The translations under genes were made by a program, and so were the position numbers. From NCBI GenBank assembly GCA_017449075.1, contig JAFSKG010000001.1, forward strand, positions 1-64,000: 64,000 bases of DNA. Reading direction: 5' to 3'. This DNA comes from Lachnospiraceae bacterium. Its GTDB lineage: Bacteria > Bacillota > Clostridia > Lachnospirales > Lachnospiraceae. The notes under the pieces were generated by a model that did not search any database, had not been told where the DNA came from, and worked only from the letters and a program-made list of their open reading frames with translations. Shown piece by piece: positions 44,091-53,393 of the stretch; positions within the stretch are counted from its first letter, which is position 1; each line of letters starts with the position of its first letter.

Positions 44091-44765
44091 TTAAACTGCA
44101 TTACCTTTTAAAGTAATTGCAGAAAATAGATTAGTGAAAAAACCATAGACAAAATTATTATCATATAAGTATCCGACAATAGCAGAACTTTTTATGTTAT
44201 CAACTATTATTTTTATCTGCGGAACATTTTCTAGAGCTCTAAGAATAGTAAATACTATCCATGCAATAAGAATAACTTCTATAACTCCAAACACTCCACC
44301 AAATAATTTATTTAACTGTCCTACTACAGGAATGAAATCAACTACATCCAAAACTTTTAAAATTAATTTTATTAAGATTAAAGTCACAACAAACACTGCT
44401 ATACCGCAAAGTAAATTAATAATTGCATTTGCTATATTAGTGCACAGGCCATTTTTAATTGTGTCTTGAATATTTCCAGTATCAATTGCCCCATTTAACC
44501 ATGGTATATTGATTTGATCATAAAGATTATTTTTTATAATCGAGTCATATATTAAATCTGTTAGTGTCGACTCTATACTTGTAACGTCTTTTACAAAATC
44601 AGAAATCACTGGAGTAAAAACTTTAGTAATAATTATTGTAACTATAATTGCACCAAGCGATAAAGCCTTCTTCAGAAATCCTTGTGCAAATCCTTTTGTA
44701 AATCCATATACGAGAAAGAGCACAAAAATAATTGAAATTAAATTTTTTAAAATAAATTCCTGCAT
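44091..44765 (-). CDS. CvpA-family integral membrane protein
   Basis: 224 aa with four predicted membrane segments. The first (about residues 9-27) carries the family GFxxGFxxG pattern (YGFTKGFAQGFLKKALSLGA). The C-terminal pair includes LNKLFGGVFGVIEVILIAWI, typical of the CvpA (colicin V production) family. Extra sequence of about 50 residues between segments 2 and 3 (KDVTSIESTLTDLIYDSIIK...) is probably extracytoplasmic. The start overlaps the preceding stop as TAATG, with GGAGGAG 14 nt upstream, which suggests translational coupling. In other bacteria CvpA affects envelope homeostasis; the mechanism is unclear. Confidence 0.85.
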   Translation of the reverse strand: MQEFILKNLISIIFVLFLVYGFTKGFAQGFLKKALSLGAIIVTIIITKVFTPVISDFVKDVTSIESTLTDLIYDSIIKNNLYDQINIPWLNGAIDTGNIQDTIKNGLCTNIANAIINLLCGIAVFVVTLILIKLILKVLDVVDFIPVVGQLNKLFGGVFGVIEVILIAWIVFTILRALENVPQIKIIVDNIKSSAIVGYLYDNNFVYGFFTNLFSAITLKGNAV

Positions 44766-46591
44766 TAGAAATTAAAATGCTCCTCCATCAATATGAGACA
44801 TCCGTCTTTATCATATTTTGGTTTTTTGAAAAATTTTGGTTTCTCTGCTCTATCAGCTACTTCTTCTATAAGTGCTTCTGCGTTTTCTTTCGTGAGTGGA
44901 ATTTTATTTTCTTGCATCTCTTCTACTTTTTCATATAGTGCAGGAATTGTCTCTCCTGGCATAACACAATCTATGCTTGTAGCATAATTTTTACACTCTT
45001 CAACAAAATCATCTACTGTCATATCATTATGTGATGACTTCAAGTTTACGTTATTTTCAGGCGGTTTTTTAGGTGTTGCCACCTTTTCGTTTCTTTCATC
45101 TTTTACAACCGCGGTTACTTTTTCAACACTACGAACTTGCTTATTTTGTTTTGCTTTAAACTCGTCCACTTCTTCTTTTGTGACATCAAGACTCTCTTGA
45201 GGTCTACTTGACAATACCGAATACACATCAAACCTTCCCACAAAAGAAGGTCTCTCTGTTGCAAGTTTATCAAAATTATTGATGACATCTACTAAAGCAA
45301 AAATTGTTTTTCCTTTTTTATTGATTATGTATTCTTCTATCTCATCAATCAATTCGTTTTTAAGTTGACCGGCATTCTCAATTACCAAATCTCTATCTCT
45401 AACTTTCTCTTCATAGTAAGCAAAACCTTTTTCATTCATGTTGTAAGCAGAGGCTTTAGCTATAGTTGCTTTCTCTCCAAGTATATTGTGAATATACTCT
45501 AGTTCTTTTTTTGCAATCTCTGTTCCCTCTTCCTTAGAATGCGCTTCGATAATCATATGAAGTTTTGTTTCATTTAATTTCATTTTTTTAAATCTCCCTT
45601 GTTTTTCAAAACTATTTAGTCTGAATTTATTAAACTCACTACTTTTTAATCGCTCTTCTTCCTTTAATTCATTAATTAATTTTTTTAGTCTTTCTTTGTC
45701 AGTCTTTTCTTCACTCATGAAAGCCATTTTATTCTTTTCATGTTCTGCATAGCTTTCTTCATCAGGTGTGTACGAGATACTTATAGTGTTTTGAACTTCT
45801 TTTTCATTTAATTCATCTTCTTTTGAGAATACATGTTCTTTTTGTTCTTCACCAACTCTCTCAACTTTCTCAATTGGAATACTCACTCTTTCTTCTTCCA
45901 TTTTTGTCTGATTGTAAAGTACTGGTGGTTCTTTGAACTCTATATCTGATTCCCCTTCACTCATATAACCAATCTCCGCATCTTTTAAAAGCCTCTCTTC
46001 GTCATTATCGAGTGTAGTATATTTTTTCTTAAGGAGTAAAGCGTTTTTCCCAAAACCATTTTTCTTCACACCATAAAAATTTACTATAAAATTACATATC
46101 TCTAGGACTTCTTCTTTCTGACCGAGTTTATCGCAAAGAAGCGCCAATTCAAATGACATTTTCTCATCTTTTTCTTCACTTAGATATTCTGATAATATTC
46201 TTTTTAACTGCTCATTGCTCGCATTTTTTGCTTTCATAATGTAGTATTCTAGCAGTTTTTTCCTACTATCATCTGGAAAATCCTTGTCAAAATCAATAAA
46301 ATAACTTATAGCATCCTTTAATTCTTTACACTTAGCATTTATCAGGCAGAGAGCAAAATATAATCTATTTTTTACTGGTGCTATATCGTATGCGTACTCC
46401 AATATAATCTTTGCATCTCTATATTTTTCTCCCTCTTCATAGATGCTCGCAGCATAAATCAAAAGATTCACATCTTCCACTTCATCCCAAGGCACCTTAT
46501 CCGCTACCTTGATTGCAGTTTTAATGTCTCCCTCATCTTTTCTCTTTTTCATCTTCTCTACTAGATTTTCAAACTCAAGCTGATCCATCAT
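44765..46591 (-). CDS. TPR-like repeat protein of unknown function in the dnaX-recR operon
   Basis: 608 aa, without signal peptide or membrane segment. Residues 1-200 are helical and TPR-like (for example AIKVADKVPWDEVEDVNLLI, then SIYEEGEKYRDAKIILEYAY). Residues 210-310 are charged and probably disordered. Residues 330-460 contain a compact alpha/beta region (KMKLNETKLHMIIEAHSKEE ... DLVIENAGQLKNEL ... GKTIFALVDVINNFDKL). This reads like an ATPase fold without a Walker A loop, and I cannot name it. The C-terminus has a region around MTVDDFVEECKNYATSIDCV. The start overlaps the recR stop (ATGA), which indicates coupling. Two adjacent ATG codons are possible starts. A regulatory or scaffolding role is only a guess. 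Confidence 0.8.
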   Translation of the reverse strand: MMDQLEFENLVEKMKKRKDEGDIKTAIKVADKVPWDEVEDVNLLIYAASIYEEGEKYRDAKIILEYAYDIAPVKNRLYFALCLINAKCKELKDAISYFIDFDKDFPDDSRKKLLEYYIMKAKNASNEQLKRILSEYLSEEKDEKMSFELALLCDKLGQKEEVLEICNFIVNFYGVKKNGFGKNALLLKKKYTTLDNDEERLLKDAEIGYMSEGESDIEFKEPPVLYNQTKMEEERVSIPIEKVERVGEEQKEHVFSKEDELNEKEVQNTISISYTPDEESYAEHEKNKMAFMSEEKTDKERLKKLINELKEEERLKSSEFNKFRLNSFEKQGRFKKMKLNETKLHMIIEAHSKEEGTEIAKKELEYIHNILGEKATIAKASAYNMNEKGFAYYEEKVRDRDLVIENAGQLKNELIDEIEEYIINKKGKTIFALVDVINNFDKLATERPSFVGRFDVYSVLSSRPQESLDVTKEEVDEFKAKQNKQVRSVEKVTAVVKDERNEKVATPKKPPENNVNLKSSHNDMTVDDFVEECKNYATSIDCVMPGETIPALYEKVEEMQENKIPLTKENAEALIEEVADRAEKPKFFKKPKYDKDGCLILMEEHFNF

Positions 46592-47184
46592 AATACCAAT
46601 CTCCCATTGAGTGCTCTAAGTAATGTAACCTCATCAATATTCTCTATGTCACCACCAACCGGCACACCAGATGCAATTCTCGTAACTTTTATGTTAAGAG
46701 GTTTAATCATTTTAGCAAGATAAGTTGCTGTAGTCTCACCTTCTACAGAAGAATTTGTGGCGATGATAACTTCGTCTACATCATCTTTGAGTCTCATCAT
46801 CAATTCTTTTATCTTAAGTTCATTTGGGCCTACACCTGTAAGTGGTGATAGTGCACCACCAAGCACATGGTAGACTCCTTTATACTCTCCTACATTTTCA
46901 TATGCAAATAAATCTCTTTCATTCTCCACTACCATTATTTGTTTTTTATTTCTATTTGCATTTGAACAAATCTGACAGACATCTCCATCTGAAAGTGTGT
47001 AACAAATTTTGCATCTCTTTATATTTTCACTTACATTTTTTATCGATGATATAAGTGAATCTATTTTTTCTTTTTTAGAATTTGCTATAAAGTAAGCAAG
47101 TCGCCCTGCTGATTTTCTTCCTACACCTGGAAGATCTGCAAGTTCAGATATTAGTCTCTCTATATTTTCAGAGCTACTATACAT
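46588..47184 (-). CDS. recR: Recombination mediator protein RecR
   Basis: 198 aa, the usual family length. It shows the helix-hairpin-helix LPGVGRKSAGRLA (residues 18-30), the four-cysteine zinc finger (C58, C61, C70, C73) and the Toprim domain beginning IMVVENERDLFAYE, with the typical YHVLGGALSPLTGVGPNEL. RecR acts with RecO and RecF to load RecA at gaps. The start is 2 nt after the dnaX stop, with GGAG inside the end of dnaX. The usual partner gene ybaB/ebfC is not between dnaX and recR. Confidence 0.97.
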   Translation of the reverse strand: MYSSSENIERLISELADLPGVGRKSAGRLAYFIANSKKEKIDSLISSIKNVSENIKRCKICYTLSDGDVCQICSNANRNKKQIMVVENERDLFAYENVGEYKGVYHVLGGALSPLTGVGPNELKIKELMMRLKDDVDEVIIATNSSVEGETTATYLAKMIKPLNIKVTRIASGVPVGGDIENIDEVTLLRALNGRLVL

Positions 47185-47186
47185 TT

Positions 47187-48794
47187 CTATTCTTCTCCGA
47201 TTTCCACACTTATTTTATCACTATCAAGTGTCCATGATACATTTTCTACATACTTTGTATCATCTGCTAAAATAATTTTAAAAATAATCTTTTTACCAAT
47301 TATTGATTCTGCATTTTTTGAAAGAGTTTCCTCTATCTCTTTTATATTATCAAATCTCTTTAAGAAACTAGTTCCTTTTTCATTTACCTGCACTTCTATA
47401 AAGCCCGCCTCTTTTTCATTTCCAGGTATTGGCTTACTATCCATCATAATTGTCCTAAATATTTTACCAACAGATGAGGCTAAGGTCTTCCAATTATCTG
47501 TCACTTTTTTTATCTCTTCCATAGTTGCAGGGGTTAACTTCATTTCCTTTGATTTTGGAGCTTTTTTTGCTGTAGTTTCAAGGCTTTTTCCAGCCTCGTC
47601 TTTTTCGGTTTCTTTTTTTCCTTCAACTATTTTATATACTACCCCTTCTTTTTGCATCTTTTCAATATTGTCAAGTCGAGCCATCACAGCTGATTCCATA
47701 AAATTTGTCTCTGGACTTGCAAGTCTTATAAATGCAGTCTCAAGAATCACTCTTCTATTTTCATCATATTTCATCAAGTTTAAAGTTTTTGAAAGTTCTT
47801 CAATAAAATATATCAGAACATCTTTTGAAATTAAACCTGATTCTTTTTTTAGTTTTTCAAAATTTGATTTGGTTATATTGAGTGTCTCTATAGATTCTTT
47901 TACATCTTTTGCTATAAGTAAATTTCTAAGATGCCAAATGAAATCATTTGTAAATTGACTTATGTCTTTTCCTCTCTCAAGGCAATCACTTAAGATGCTA
48001 ATTGACGTCTCTATGTCTCCCTCATTTATTGCCTTGGTGAGTTTACTAAAATCATCATCTCCAACTATACCTAAGATGTCTAAGACATTTTCTTTTGTAA
48101 GCTTATCTCCACTTGCATATGCTCTTACTCTATCTAGTTTACTTATACTCTCTCTCATACTTCCATCACTTTTCTCTGCGATGAAAACAAGAGCATCTTC
48201 ATCTATATCAATTTTTTCCGCATCACAAATCTTTTTTAGATATGCAACTATTGACTCAATATTTATTCTTTTAAAATTGTATTTTTGACATCTTGAAAGC
48301 ACTGTCTCTGGAAGTCTATTTGGGTCAGTTGTAGCAAGTATAAACACTACATGCTCTGGTGGTTCTTCAAGTGATTTAAGAAAGGCCTGCGCTGCAGAAC
48401 CAGAAAGTGCATGTACCTCATCTATTATAAAAACTTTTTTCTTCTCTCCATCACGTGGTAGATATTCAAGCTGCTCTATGATTTTTCTTATGTTGTCTAC
48501 ACCATTATTTGATGCGGCATCAAGTTCTACTATATTTAGATTTGTGCCATCAAGCGCAGACTTACATGTTGGACACTCATTACAAGGGTTACCATTTATC
48601 TCATGAGGGCAATTAATTGCTCTTGCAAGTATTTTGGCAACTGTTGTCTTTCCCGTCCCTCTTGTACCAGAAAAAAGGTAAGCATGAGCAGTGCTTCCCT
48701 TAATTATTTGATTTCTAAGTGTCTTTACGATCGTGTCTTGCCCAACTACTGTATCAAAATCAATCGGTCTATATTTTCTATATAAAGTTTCCAT
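47187..48794 (-). CDS. dnaX: DNA polymerase III subunit gamma/tau
   Basis: 535 aa. It starts with the family signature METLYRKYRPIDFDTVVGQD. Walker A is GTRGTGKT (43-50), the zinc module is C62, C71, C74, C77, Walker B is VFIIDEVHAL (121-130), and the sensor region ends LSRC (167-170). The AAA+ clamp-loader core covers about residues 1-370. The tail is a Lys/Glu linker plus a small C-terminal domain (residues 430-530). No A-rich slippery site that would force gamma production was found by eye. It is the first gene of the operon, with an extended -10 promoter about 27 nt before the ATG. No scRNA/4.5S RNA gene is seen in the short upstream gap. Confidence 0.97.
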   Translation of the reverse strand: METLYRKYRPIDFDTVVGQDTIVKTLRNQIIKGSTAHAYLFSGTRGTGKTTVAKILARAINCPHEINGNPCNECPTCKSALDGTNLNIVELDAASNNGVDNIRKIIEQLEYLPRDGEKKKVFIIDEVHALSGSAAQAFLKSLEEPPEHVVFILATTDPNRLPETVLSRCQKYNFKRINIESIVAYLKKICDAEKIDIDEDALVFIAEKSDGSMRESISKLDRVRAYASGDKLTKENVLDILGIVGDDDFSKLTKAINEGDIETSISILSDCLERGKDISQFTNDFIWHLRNLLIAKDVKESIETLNITKSNFEKLKKESGLISKDVLIYFIEELSKTLNLMKYDENRRVILETAFIRLASPETNFMESAVMARLDNIEKMQKEGVVYKIVEGKKETEKDEAGKSLETTAKKAPKSKEMKLTPATMEEIKKVTDNWKTLASSVGKIFRTIMMDSKPIPGNEKEAGFIEVQVNEKGTSFLKRFDNIKEIEETLSKNAESIIGKKIIFKIILADDTKYVENVSWTLDSDKISVEIGEE

Positions 48795-48820
48795 AAAAAG
48801 TTCTCTTGACCTAATCTTAT

Positions 48821-48829
48821 ATTATAGCA
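48821..48829 (-). promoter_or_regulatory. Extended -10 promoter of dnaX
   Basis: On the minus strand TGCTATAAT is a perfect extended -10. No -35 match is found at 16-18 nt, and that position falls in a 13-bp inverted repeat. The same TGTGCTATAAT word precedes pgi in this window. Confidence 0.72.
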
Positions 48830-48846
48830 CAAATTAAATATTTTCT

Positions 48847-48859
48847 CACTAATTTAGTG
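48847..48859. promoter_or_regulatory. Inverted repeat at the -35 position of the dnaX promoter
   Basis: CACTAATTTAGTG is a perfect inverted repeat (6-bp arms, one central base) covering the place where the -35 box would lie. It may be a repressor or activator site for the dnaX operon; this is inference from position only. Confidence 0.4.
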
Positions 48860-48888
48860 CATAATCTTGTCAATAATTCGATATATTT

Positions 48889-49860
48889 CTATTCTCCTGC
48901 TATGCTTAGTTTAAATTCATCGTGCTTTTTCTGCAAGGTATCAAGTTCCTCCTTAACCTGCTCTATTTCATCTATAATTGGCTTTGTCTTCTTTTCCACC
49001 TCTTCTTTTGCCTTAGCTTTTATCTCTTCAACTGTAACATTTTCAAAGTGGTTCATGGCTTCTTCTTTTTTCTTTCTATAATTATCAACTTCAAGCTTTC
49101 CAGCCTCTATCTCTCTATCTATCTTTGTATAGTCAAACTTATCGTCTGTCATCTCTTTATTTGTGTCTTTTGTTATCTTTTCAATCACCTTATTATTGTC
49201 AGCTATATTTTTTCTTAGTTCTTTTATCTCTTTTAATACATCTATATTTTTCTTTGTCAATTTATCAATTCCAAGCCATATTAGACCTGCTACAAATATA
49301 ACGCCAAGATAAATGAGGGCGATTATAATATATCTAATTGTTACATTTGGAAACGACTTGATTAGGGCATCTTTAGCAAAGACAAAAGAAATAACTATAG
49401 GGATTGCGAGTATAATTAATGATACCAAAACACCTATAAACCATTCTCCTATATTTGTAGGATACCATACTCCCATGTAAAAACTACTATTTACAAATCC
49501 TGGAAGTTTATGTTCTTCTAAAATGTTTTTAATATGATTCTTAAGATATAAGATGCTCTCTTTTGTCTCTTTTGTATTTTCGTTTACAACTTTATCTATA
49601 TTTTTCTTTCTCTCATCTGCTTTTTCTTTTTCTTTCACCTTGAGTCTCTGTTCTGCTTCTTTCAGAACTTCACTATAGGATCTCTCTATTTCTTTTCTCT
49701 TATCGTAGATGAGATGTCCGATTGTGTCTTCGGCATCTTTTTCTATATCTTTTTTCTTGGCCTCAAGAGTTGTGACTTTTCCCTTTAAAACATTGATTTG
49801 TTTTTTCATCTCTTCAAGTTCTAATAACTTTTGCTCTTTTAAACTTTTTTCCTCTGACAT
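48889..49860 (-). CDS. Coiled-coil membrane protein, function unknown
   Basis: 323 aa. Residues 1-110 form a charged coiled coil (KKQINVLKGKVTTLEAKKKD and further heptads). Two membrane segments follow near residues 138-160 (GEWFIGVLVSLIILAIPIVI) and 175-200 (IIIALIYLGVIFVAGLIWLG). A second long coiled coil runs from residue 205 to the C-terminus. Both coiled coils would lie on the same side of the membrane. No catalytic motif or signal peptide is visible and no family is recognised. It is the last gene of an operon, 12 nt after the C11 peptidase stop, so it may scaffold or anchor a function coupled to that lipoprotein. Confidence 0.8.
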   Translation of the reverse strand: MSEEKSLKEQKLLELEEMKKQINVLKGKVTTLEAKKKDIEKDAEDTIGHLIYDKRKEIERSYSEVLKEAEQRLKVKEKEKADERKKNIDKVVNENTKETKESILYLKNHIKNILEEHKLPGFVNSSFYMGVWYPTNIGEWFIGVLVSLIILAIPIVISFVFAKDALIKSFPNVTIRYIIIALIYLGVIFVAGLIWLGIDKLTKKNIDVLKEIKELRKNIADNNKVIEKITKDTNKEMTDDKFDYTKIDREIEAGKLEVDNYRKKKEEAMNHFENVTVEEIKAKAKEEVEKKTKPIIDEIEQVKEELDTLQKKHDEFKLSIAGE

Positions 49861-49872
49861 ATCGCTTCTCCT

Positions 49873-52644
49873 TTAACTAATTGGTCTTTCAGTAATAGTT
49901 ACTGTCGCTGTGTAATCATCTTTTTCATATATACTATTTACTAATTCAAGTGCTGATCTTATAAGTCTCATATCATGATAAGAATATACTACGTTTTGAT
50001 TTCCTTCTATAATGCTACTAAGCTCTACCAAATATTTTTTTCCTTCATATTCAAAGAATACATATTTCTTATTTATCACATTATCTTTACTGTCAGATCC
50101 AACTATGCTGAGCATTGGAGGAAACTGATTTTTACCGTATACAAGATAATCTTCCTCTACATCATAAATCTCATCAAACACTCTATCTTTTTTGAGATAG
50201 TCAATTACAGAATCTGGCAACTCATTGCCTTCGCTTACATCACCAAAGTGTGTAGTATCACTTGTGATATCAAACATGTCGATTTTTAATTTCTCAGTAT
50301 GTCCTCCTGTAGTTGACAAACTCTCAAAACTTGAATCGCTTGCATTTATAACTACATCGGTCCAGGTAGATGGGAATGTAGCATAGAAACACGTATTTGG
50401 GTCATCCTTAAAAGCAAATGCAAACTGATTAGTCACATCAAAATCATATGTTTCAAAATATATGTCTTCCACACTGTATTTAAAATAAATGCTCTGTGCA
50501 AATGTATTTCCTCTAAGTGCTTTAAAATCTAATGCTGATAATTCTTTCGTATACATATAAGCAATGTTTTTTGTTGTCTTAAAGTCTTCAAAATTTGCTA
50601 TGAATACAACATTATCACCTTTCTTAAACTCTTCTAAATCTTTTGCTGACATATTTGCATTTTGGTCATATCTTGTAAATCCAACTACTTTGCCTTCTTT
50701 ATTTGCACCTGTAAAGTCGACATGTATTTGAATTATATTCTCTTCATCTTTGTCATCTTCATAGCGCCTAAGTATCGCTGGTATAAATCCCGAAATAGAT
50801 TTGTCAAATAAATAATTTAAATTTGCTGCATCTGTCTCTGACTTTTCATTTTCCTCTACAACAAATTCTACAAGTCGCTCTCCACTTTCATCCTTTACAG
50901 AAAACCACCTATCTTCTTCTGGAAATATTGACCAGGTAACTTTATCCGTTTCCCTTTTTTCTATTTTTGGAATTCTCGCTTCTCCAAGTTTTAATTCAGT
51001 TCCATCATAGGCATAGGTCCTTGCTGTTGCAACTGGTTCATACAACATCCACTCTATATCGGTATTAAAAATATAATCAAATGAAACAACGTTGTCATCT
51101 ACATACTTTATAAAATTAATATTTCCTTCTTCACCATTTTTAAGTCTATTAATTGCAAGGTTTGGCACAATATTTTTTCTTATGCTATCAATATAATTTT
51201 TTGGTATAAGATACTTTTCTAATGCTTTGTCACAAATCTTATTTAATGCATCTTTTACTTTATTGTCATCAAGTTCATAAATATGATTTTTTAATTCTCT
51301 AACAAGTGACTTTCTTAAAAATGCAAGCTTGAACATCAATTTATAATCTTGATTTAAACTTTCTGGGTAATTTTTTATAGATAACAGCGCAGCATCAGCA
51401 TCGTCATCATCGTAATACACATCTTCTACAGGAAATACAAAGTTTATGCCACCTGTCTTTTCTTCGCCTTCTTCAAATTTTTGTTTGTGTGTCCTATAAT
51501 ATATTACAAATGGCTCTACCTTATCCCAAAGCTCTTTTGCATTTTCTCTTAAGTTTTCTGGGAATTCATAATTTTCTACATAACCAATCCAATATAGAAA
51601 ATCTCTTAAGTCTCTTATGTCACTAATTGATATGTAGCCAAGTCCTATAGTTTCTTTTAGTATCACATATAGTGATTGTAGGTATTCGTCTTCTGTCAAA
51701 TATTGATTCATGCTTTTTGAAAACTTTGTCAGGCTCTCATCTATTGTTTCTTTAAATCCATTTAAAGAATATAAACCAAGCGAGTTTGCATCTGTATCAC
51801 TTTTTTCCATAAATGCATCAACAATAAGCTTACCATATGTTGCAGGGTCCATGTTTACATCCTCTGCAACTTTTTTCATAAACGAATAGTCCCATCCACC
51901 AAATGAAGTTTCTTCAGCTGCAATAAGATAATCTGCATATGGTTCAAGAACACACATAAGTTCAAAAGATGCCATAAGGCATGCATCAAATCCAACTGTG
52001 CTAAATTTTATATCTGCATTTTTAAATGCTTCTGTTATTTCTTTTATGGATAAGCAGCTACTATCACTTTCAGTAAATCTTGTATCATTTCCAAATGAAT
52101 ATAAAGCTGCTCCCCCATGATCAGAAAAAATAATATCATAATTTTTTGCCGGATAATTTTTCTTCACATATGACACAAACTTTTCTAAAGTTTTTTCTTC
52201 TGTCATATCATCTTTTCCAAAATCTTTTTCTATACTACTTAGCGCGTTATTTTCAATTTTCCAGATTTGATTTACACTCCAATTAATATTATAGAACTTG
52301 CTATACATCTCTTCGAGTTCTGGATCTTTTCTTGTTTTTTCTACCTCTTCATTATCTGAGCCACCAGTCATCATAATAAAATTCATGTTGCTTGGGTAGT
52401 TCACATTGCAAATGTCTGCTATTATTTCTGTCCCTGCAAGGGAATTTTCCTCAAGGTCAGAACCGAGCATATAATACATGATGGTTCTATCTGCTAAATT
52501 CTCTGCTTTAACACTTTTGTTTACACTAAAACTTTTTGGTTCAGCGTTGCTACTTTTGTTAGATTCATTTCCGCCGCAGGAAAATAGTATAGTAAAAGTT
52601 ACCATGGTTGCTATTGTAAAAATAGTTCTTTTTAATTTTTTCAT
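49873..52644 (-). CDS. Clostripain-family (peptidase C11) lipoprotein
   Basis: 923 aa. An in-frame upstream extension overlaps the HD gene and lacks a ribosome binding site. ATG 52644 has GAGG 6 nt before it, and was chosen. MKKLKRTIFTIATMVTFTIL is a lipoprotein signal ending in lipobox LFSC (C23). The C11 fold follows from residue 52 (DRTIMYYMLGSDLEE), with catalytic His176 in FSDHGGA and Cys222 in GFDACLMAS. EETSFGGWDYSF is the usual downstream family motif. About 600 residues follow the peptidase core, with no domain I recognise. The enzyme should cleave after basic residues outside the cell (family knowledge). The substrate is unknown. Confidence 0.9.
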   Translation of the reverse strand: MKKLKRTIFTIATMVTFTILFSCGGNESNKSSNAEPKSFSVNKSVKAENLADRTIMYYMLGSDLEENSLAGTEIIADICNVNYPSNMNFIMMTGGSDNEEVEKTRKDPELEEMYSKFYNINWSVNQIWKIENNALSSIEKDFGKDDMTEEKTLEKFVSYVKKNYPAKNYDIIFSDHGGAALYSFGNDTRFTESDSSCLSIKEITEAFKNADIKFSTVGFDACLMASFELMCVLEPYADYLIAAEETSFGGWDYSFMKKVAEDVNMDPATYGKLIVDAFMEKSDTDANSLGLYSLNGFKETIDESLTKFSKSMNQYLTEDEYLQSLYVILKETIGLGYISISDIRDLRDFLYWIGYVENYEFPENLRENAKELWDKVEPFVIYYRTHKQKFEEGEEKTGGINFVFPVEDVYYDDDDADAALLSIKNYPESLNQDYKLMFKLAFLRKSLVRELKNHIYELDDNKVKDALNKICDKALEKYLIPKNYIDSIRKNIVPNLAINRLKNGEEGNINFIKYVDDNVVSFDYIFNTDIEWMLYEPVATARTYAYDGTELKLGEARIPKIEKRETDKVTWSIFPEEDRWFSVKDESGERLVEFVVEENEKSETDAANLNYLFDKSISGFIPAILRRYEDDKDEENIIQIHVDFTGANKEGKVVGFTRYDQNANMSAKDLEEFKKGDNVVFIANFEDFKTTKNIAYMYTKELSALDFKALRGNTFAQSIYFKYSVEDIYFETYDFDVTNQFAFAFKDDPNTCFYATFPSTWTDVVINASDSSFESLSTTGGHTEKLKIDMFDITSDTTHFGDVSEGNELPDSVIDYLKKDRVFDEIYDVEEDYLVYGKNQFPPMLSIVGSDSKDNVINKKYVFFEYEGKKYLVELSSIIEGNQNVVYSYHDMRLIRSALELVNSIYEKDDYTATVTITERPIS

Positions 52645-52661
52645 CGCTGGCCTCATCAAAA

Positions 52662-53222
52662 TTAATATGTAAAATTTTTCATCGCATCGAGCGCCATTTC
52701 CGCAAACTCTGCATATGGGATGCCGCATCTCTCAATGTGCATCATGTATTCTCTATTTGCACCTGCTGCAAATCTTGTCTCCTTAAATCTCTTTGTTACA
52801 GATTTTGGTTTTACACTTGAAACTTTTTTATCTGGATAAATCTGCGCGATTGCTTTTATAAATCCACTCATAGGGTCTGCTGCAATTATAGCGTGCTCAA
52901 TCATTGACTCTATTCTCTTACCTGAGTCAGGATTGTGAGCCATAATCGTATTAAAAAGTATCTCATCTTCCACGCCTTCACTTTTTAATATCTCAACTGA
53001 CTTAGGTCCGTGAACTTCTGGATGATTCTTCCAGTCGCAATGCTCCTCATCAAGGTCATGAAGTAAGCCGCACACTCCCCAAAACTCAACTTCATCTGGC
53101 GCAAGCCTCTCTGCAAGTTTTTTCATTATTGCTTCAACTGCAAGAGAATGTTGCAGATAATTTTCGCCTACCATATACTTTTTTAAAATCTCATATGCTC
53201 TTTCTCTACTTATGTGTTCCAT
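52662..53222 (-). CDS. HD-domain hydrolase
   Basis: 186 aa. H25 (NYLQHSLAVEAI) and the H55-D56 pair in CGLLHDLDEE are HD-domain metal ligands, followed by IIAADPMSG. The family hydrolyses nucleotide or other phosphoesters; the substrate cannot be told here. The ribosome binding site AAGGAG is 6 nt from the ATG. The gene starts an operon with the C11 lipoprotein (17 nt after its stop) and the coiled-coil membrane protein. It resembles the HDIG-type proteins common in Clostridia (family knowledge). Confidence 0.88.
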   Translation of the reverse strand: MEHISRERAYEILKKYMVGENYLQHSLAVEAIMKKLAERLAPDEVEFWGVCGLLHDLDEEHCDWKNHPEVHGPKSVEILKSEGVEDEILFNTIMAHNPDSGKRIESMIEHAIIAADPMSGFIKAIAQIYPDKKVSSVKPKSVTKRFKETRFAAGANREYMMHIERCGIPYAEFAEMALDAMKNFTY

Positions 53223-53352
53223 AAAAACTCCTTATACTTTATACTGTTACAATTCTTCTAAAATAAACGGCAGCATGTATATAGGTTTAAAATATAATTC
53301 ATTTCCTCTATCAACATCTTTTTGAGATAAAAGATTATGTATACTTTGCTCT

Positions 53353-53378
53353 TAAAAATAAAAACCCTATTTATAGGG
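53353..53378 (-). terminator. Rho-independent terminator after the DUF4153 gene
   Basis: On the minus strand CCCTA / TAGGG (loop of 4) is followed by TTTTTATTTTT. It lies about 300 nt after the DUF4153 stop codon, so the transcript would have a long 3' region carrying the repeats described at 53391-53644. Confidence 0.65.
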
Positions 53379-53393
53379 ATTTAAACAAAAAAG

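Noticed and set aside
48795..48888. A possible scRNA/4.5S RNA gene upstream of dnaX
   Set aside because: The gap is under 100 bp and holds only the dnaX promoter and a palindrome; the conserved SRP RNA loop is not seen.
52645..52728. An N-terminal extension of the C11 lipoprotein
   Set aside because: It overlaps the HD-domain gene, lacks a ribosome binding site, and would bury the lipoprotein signal.
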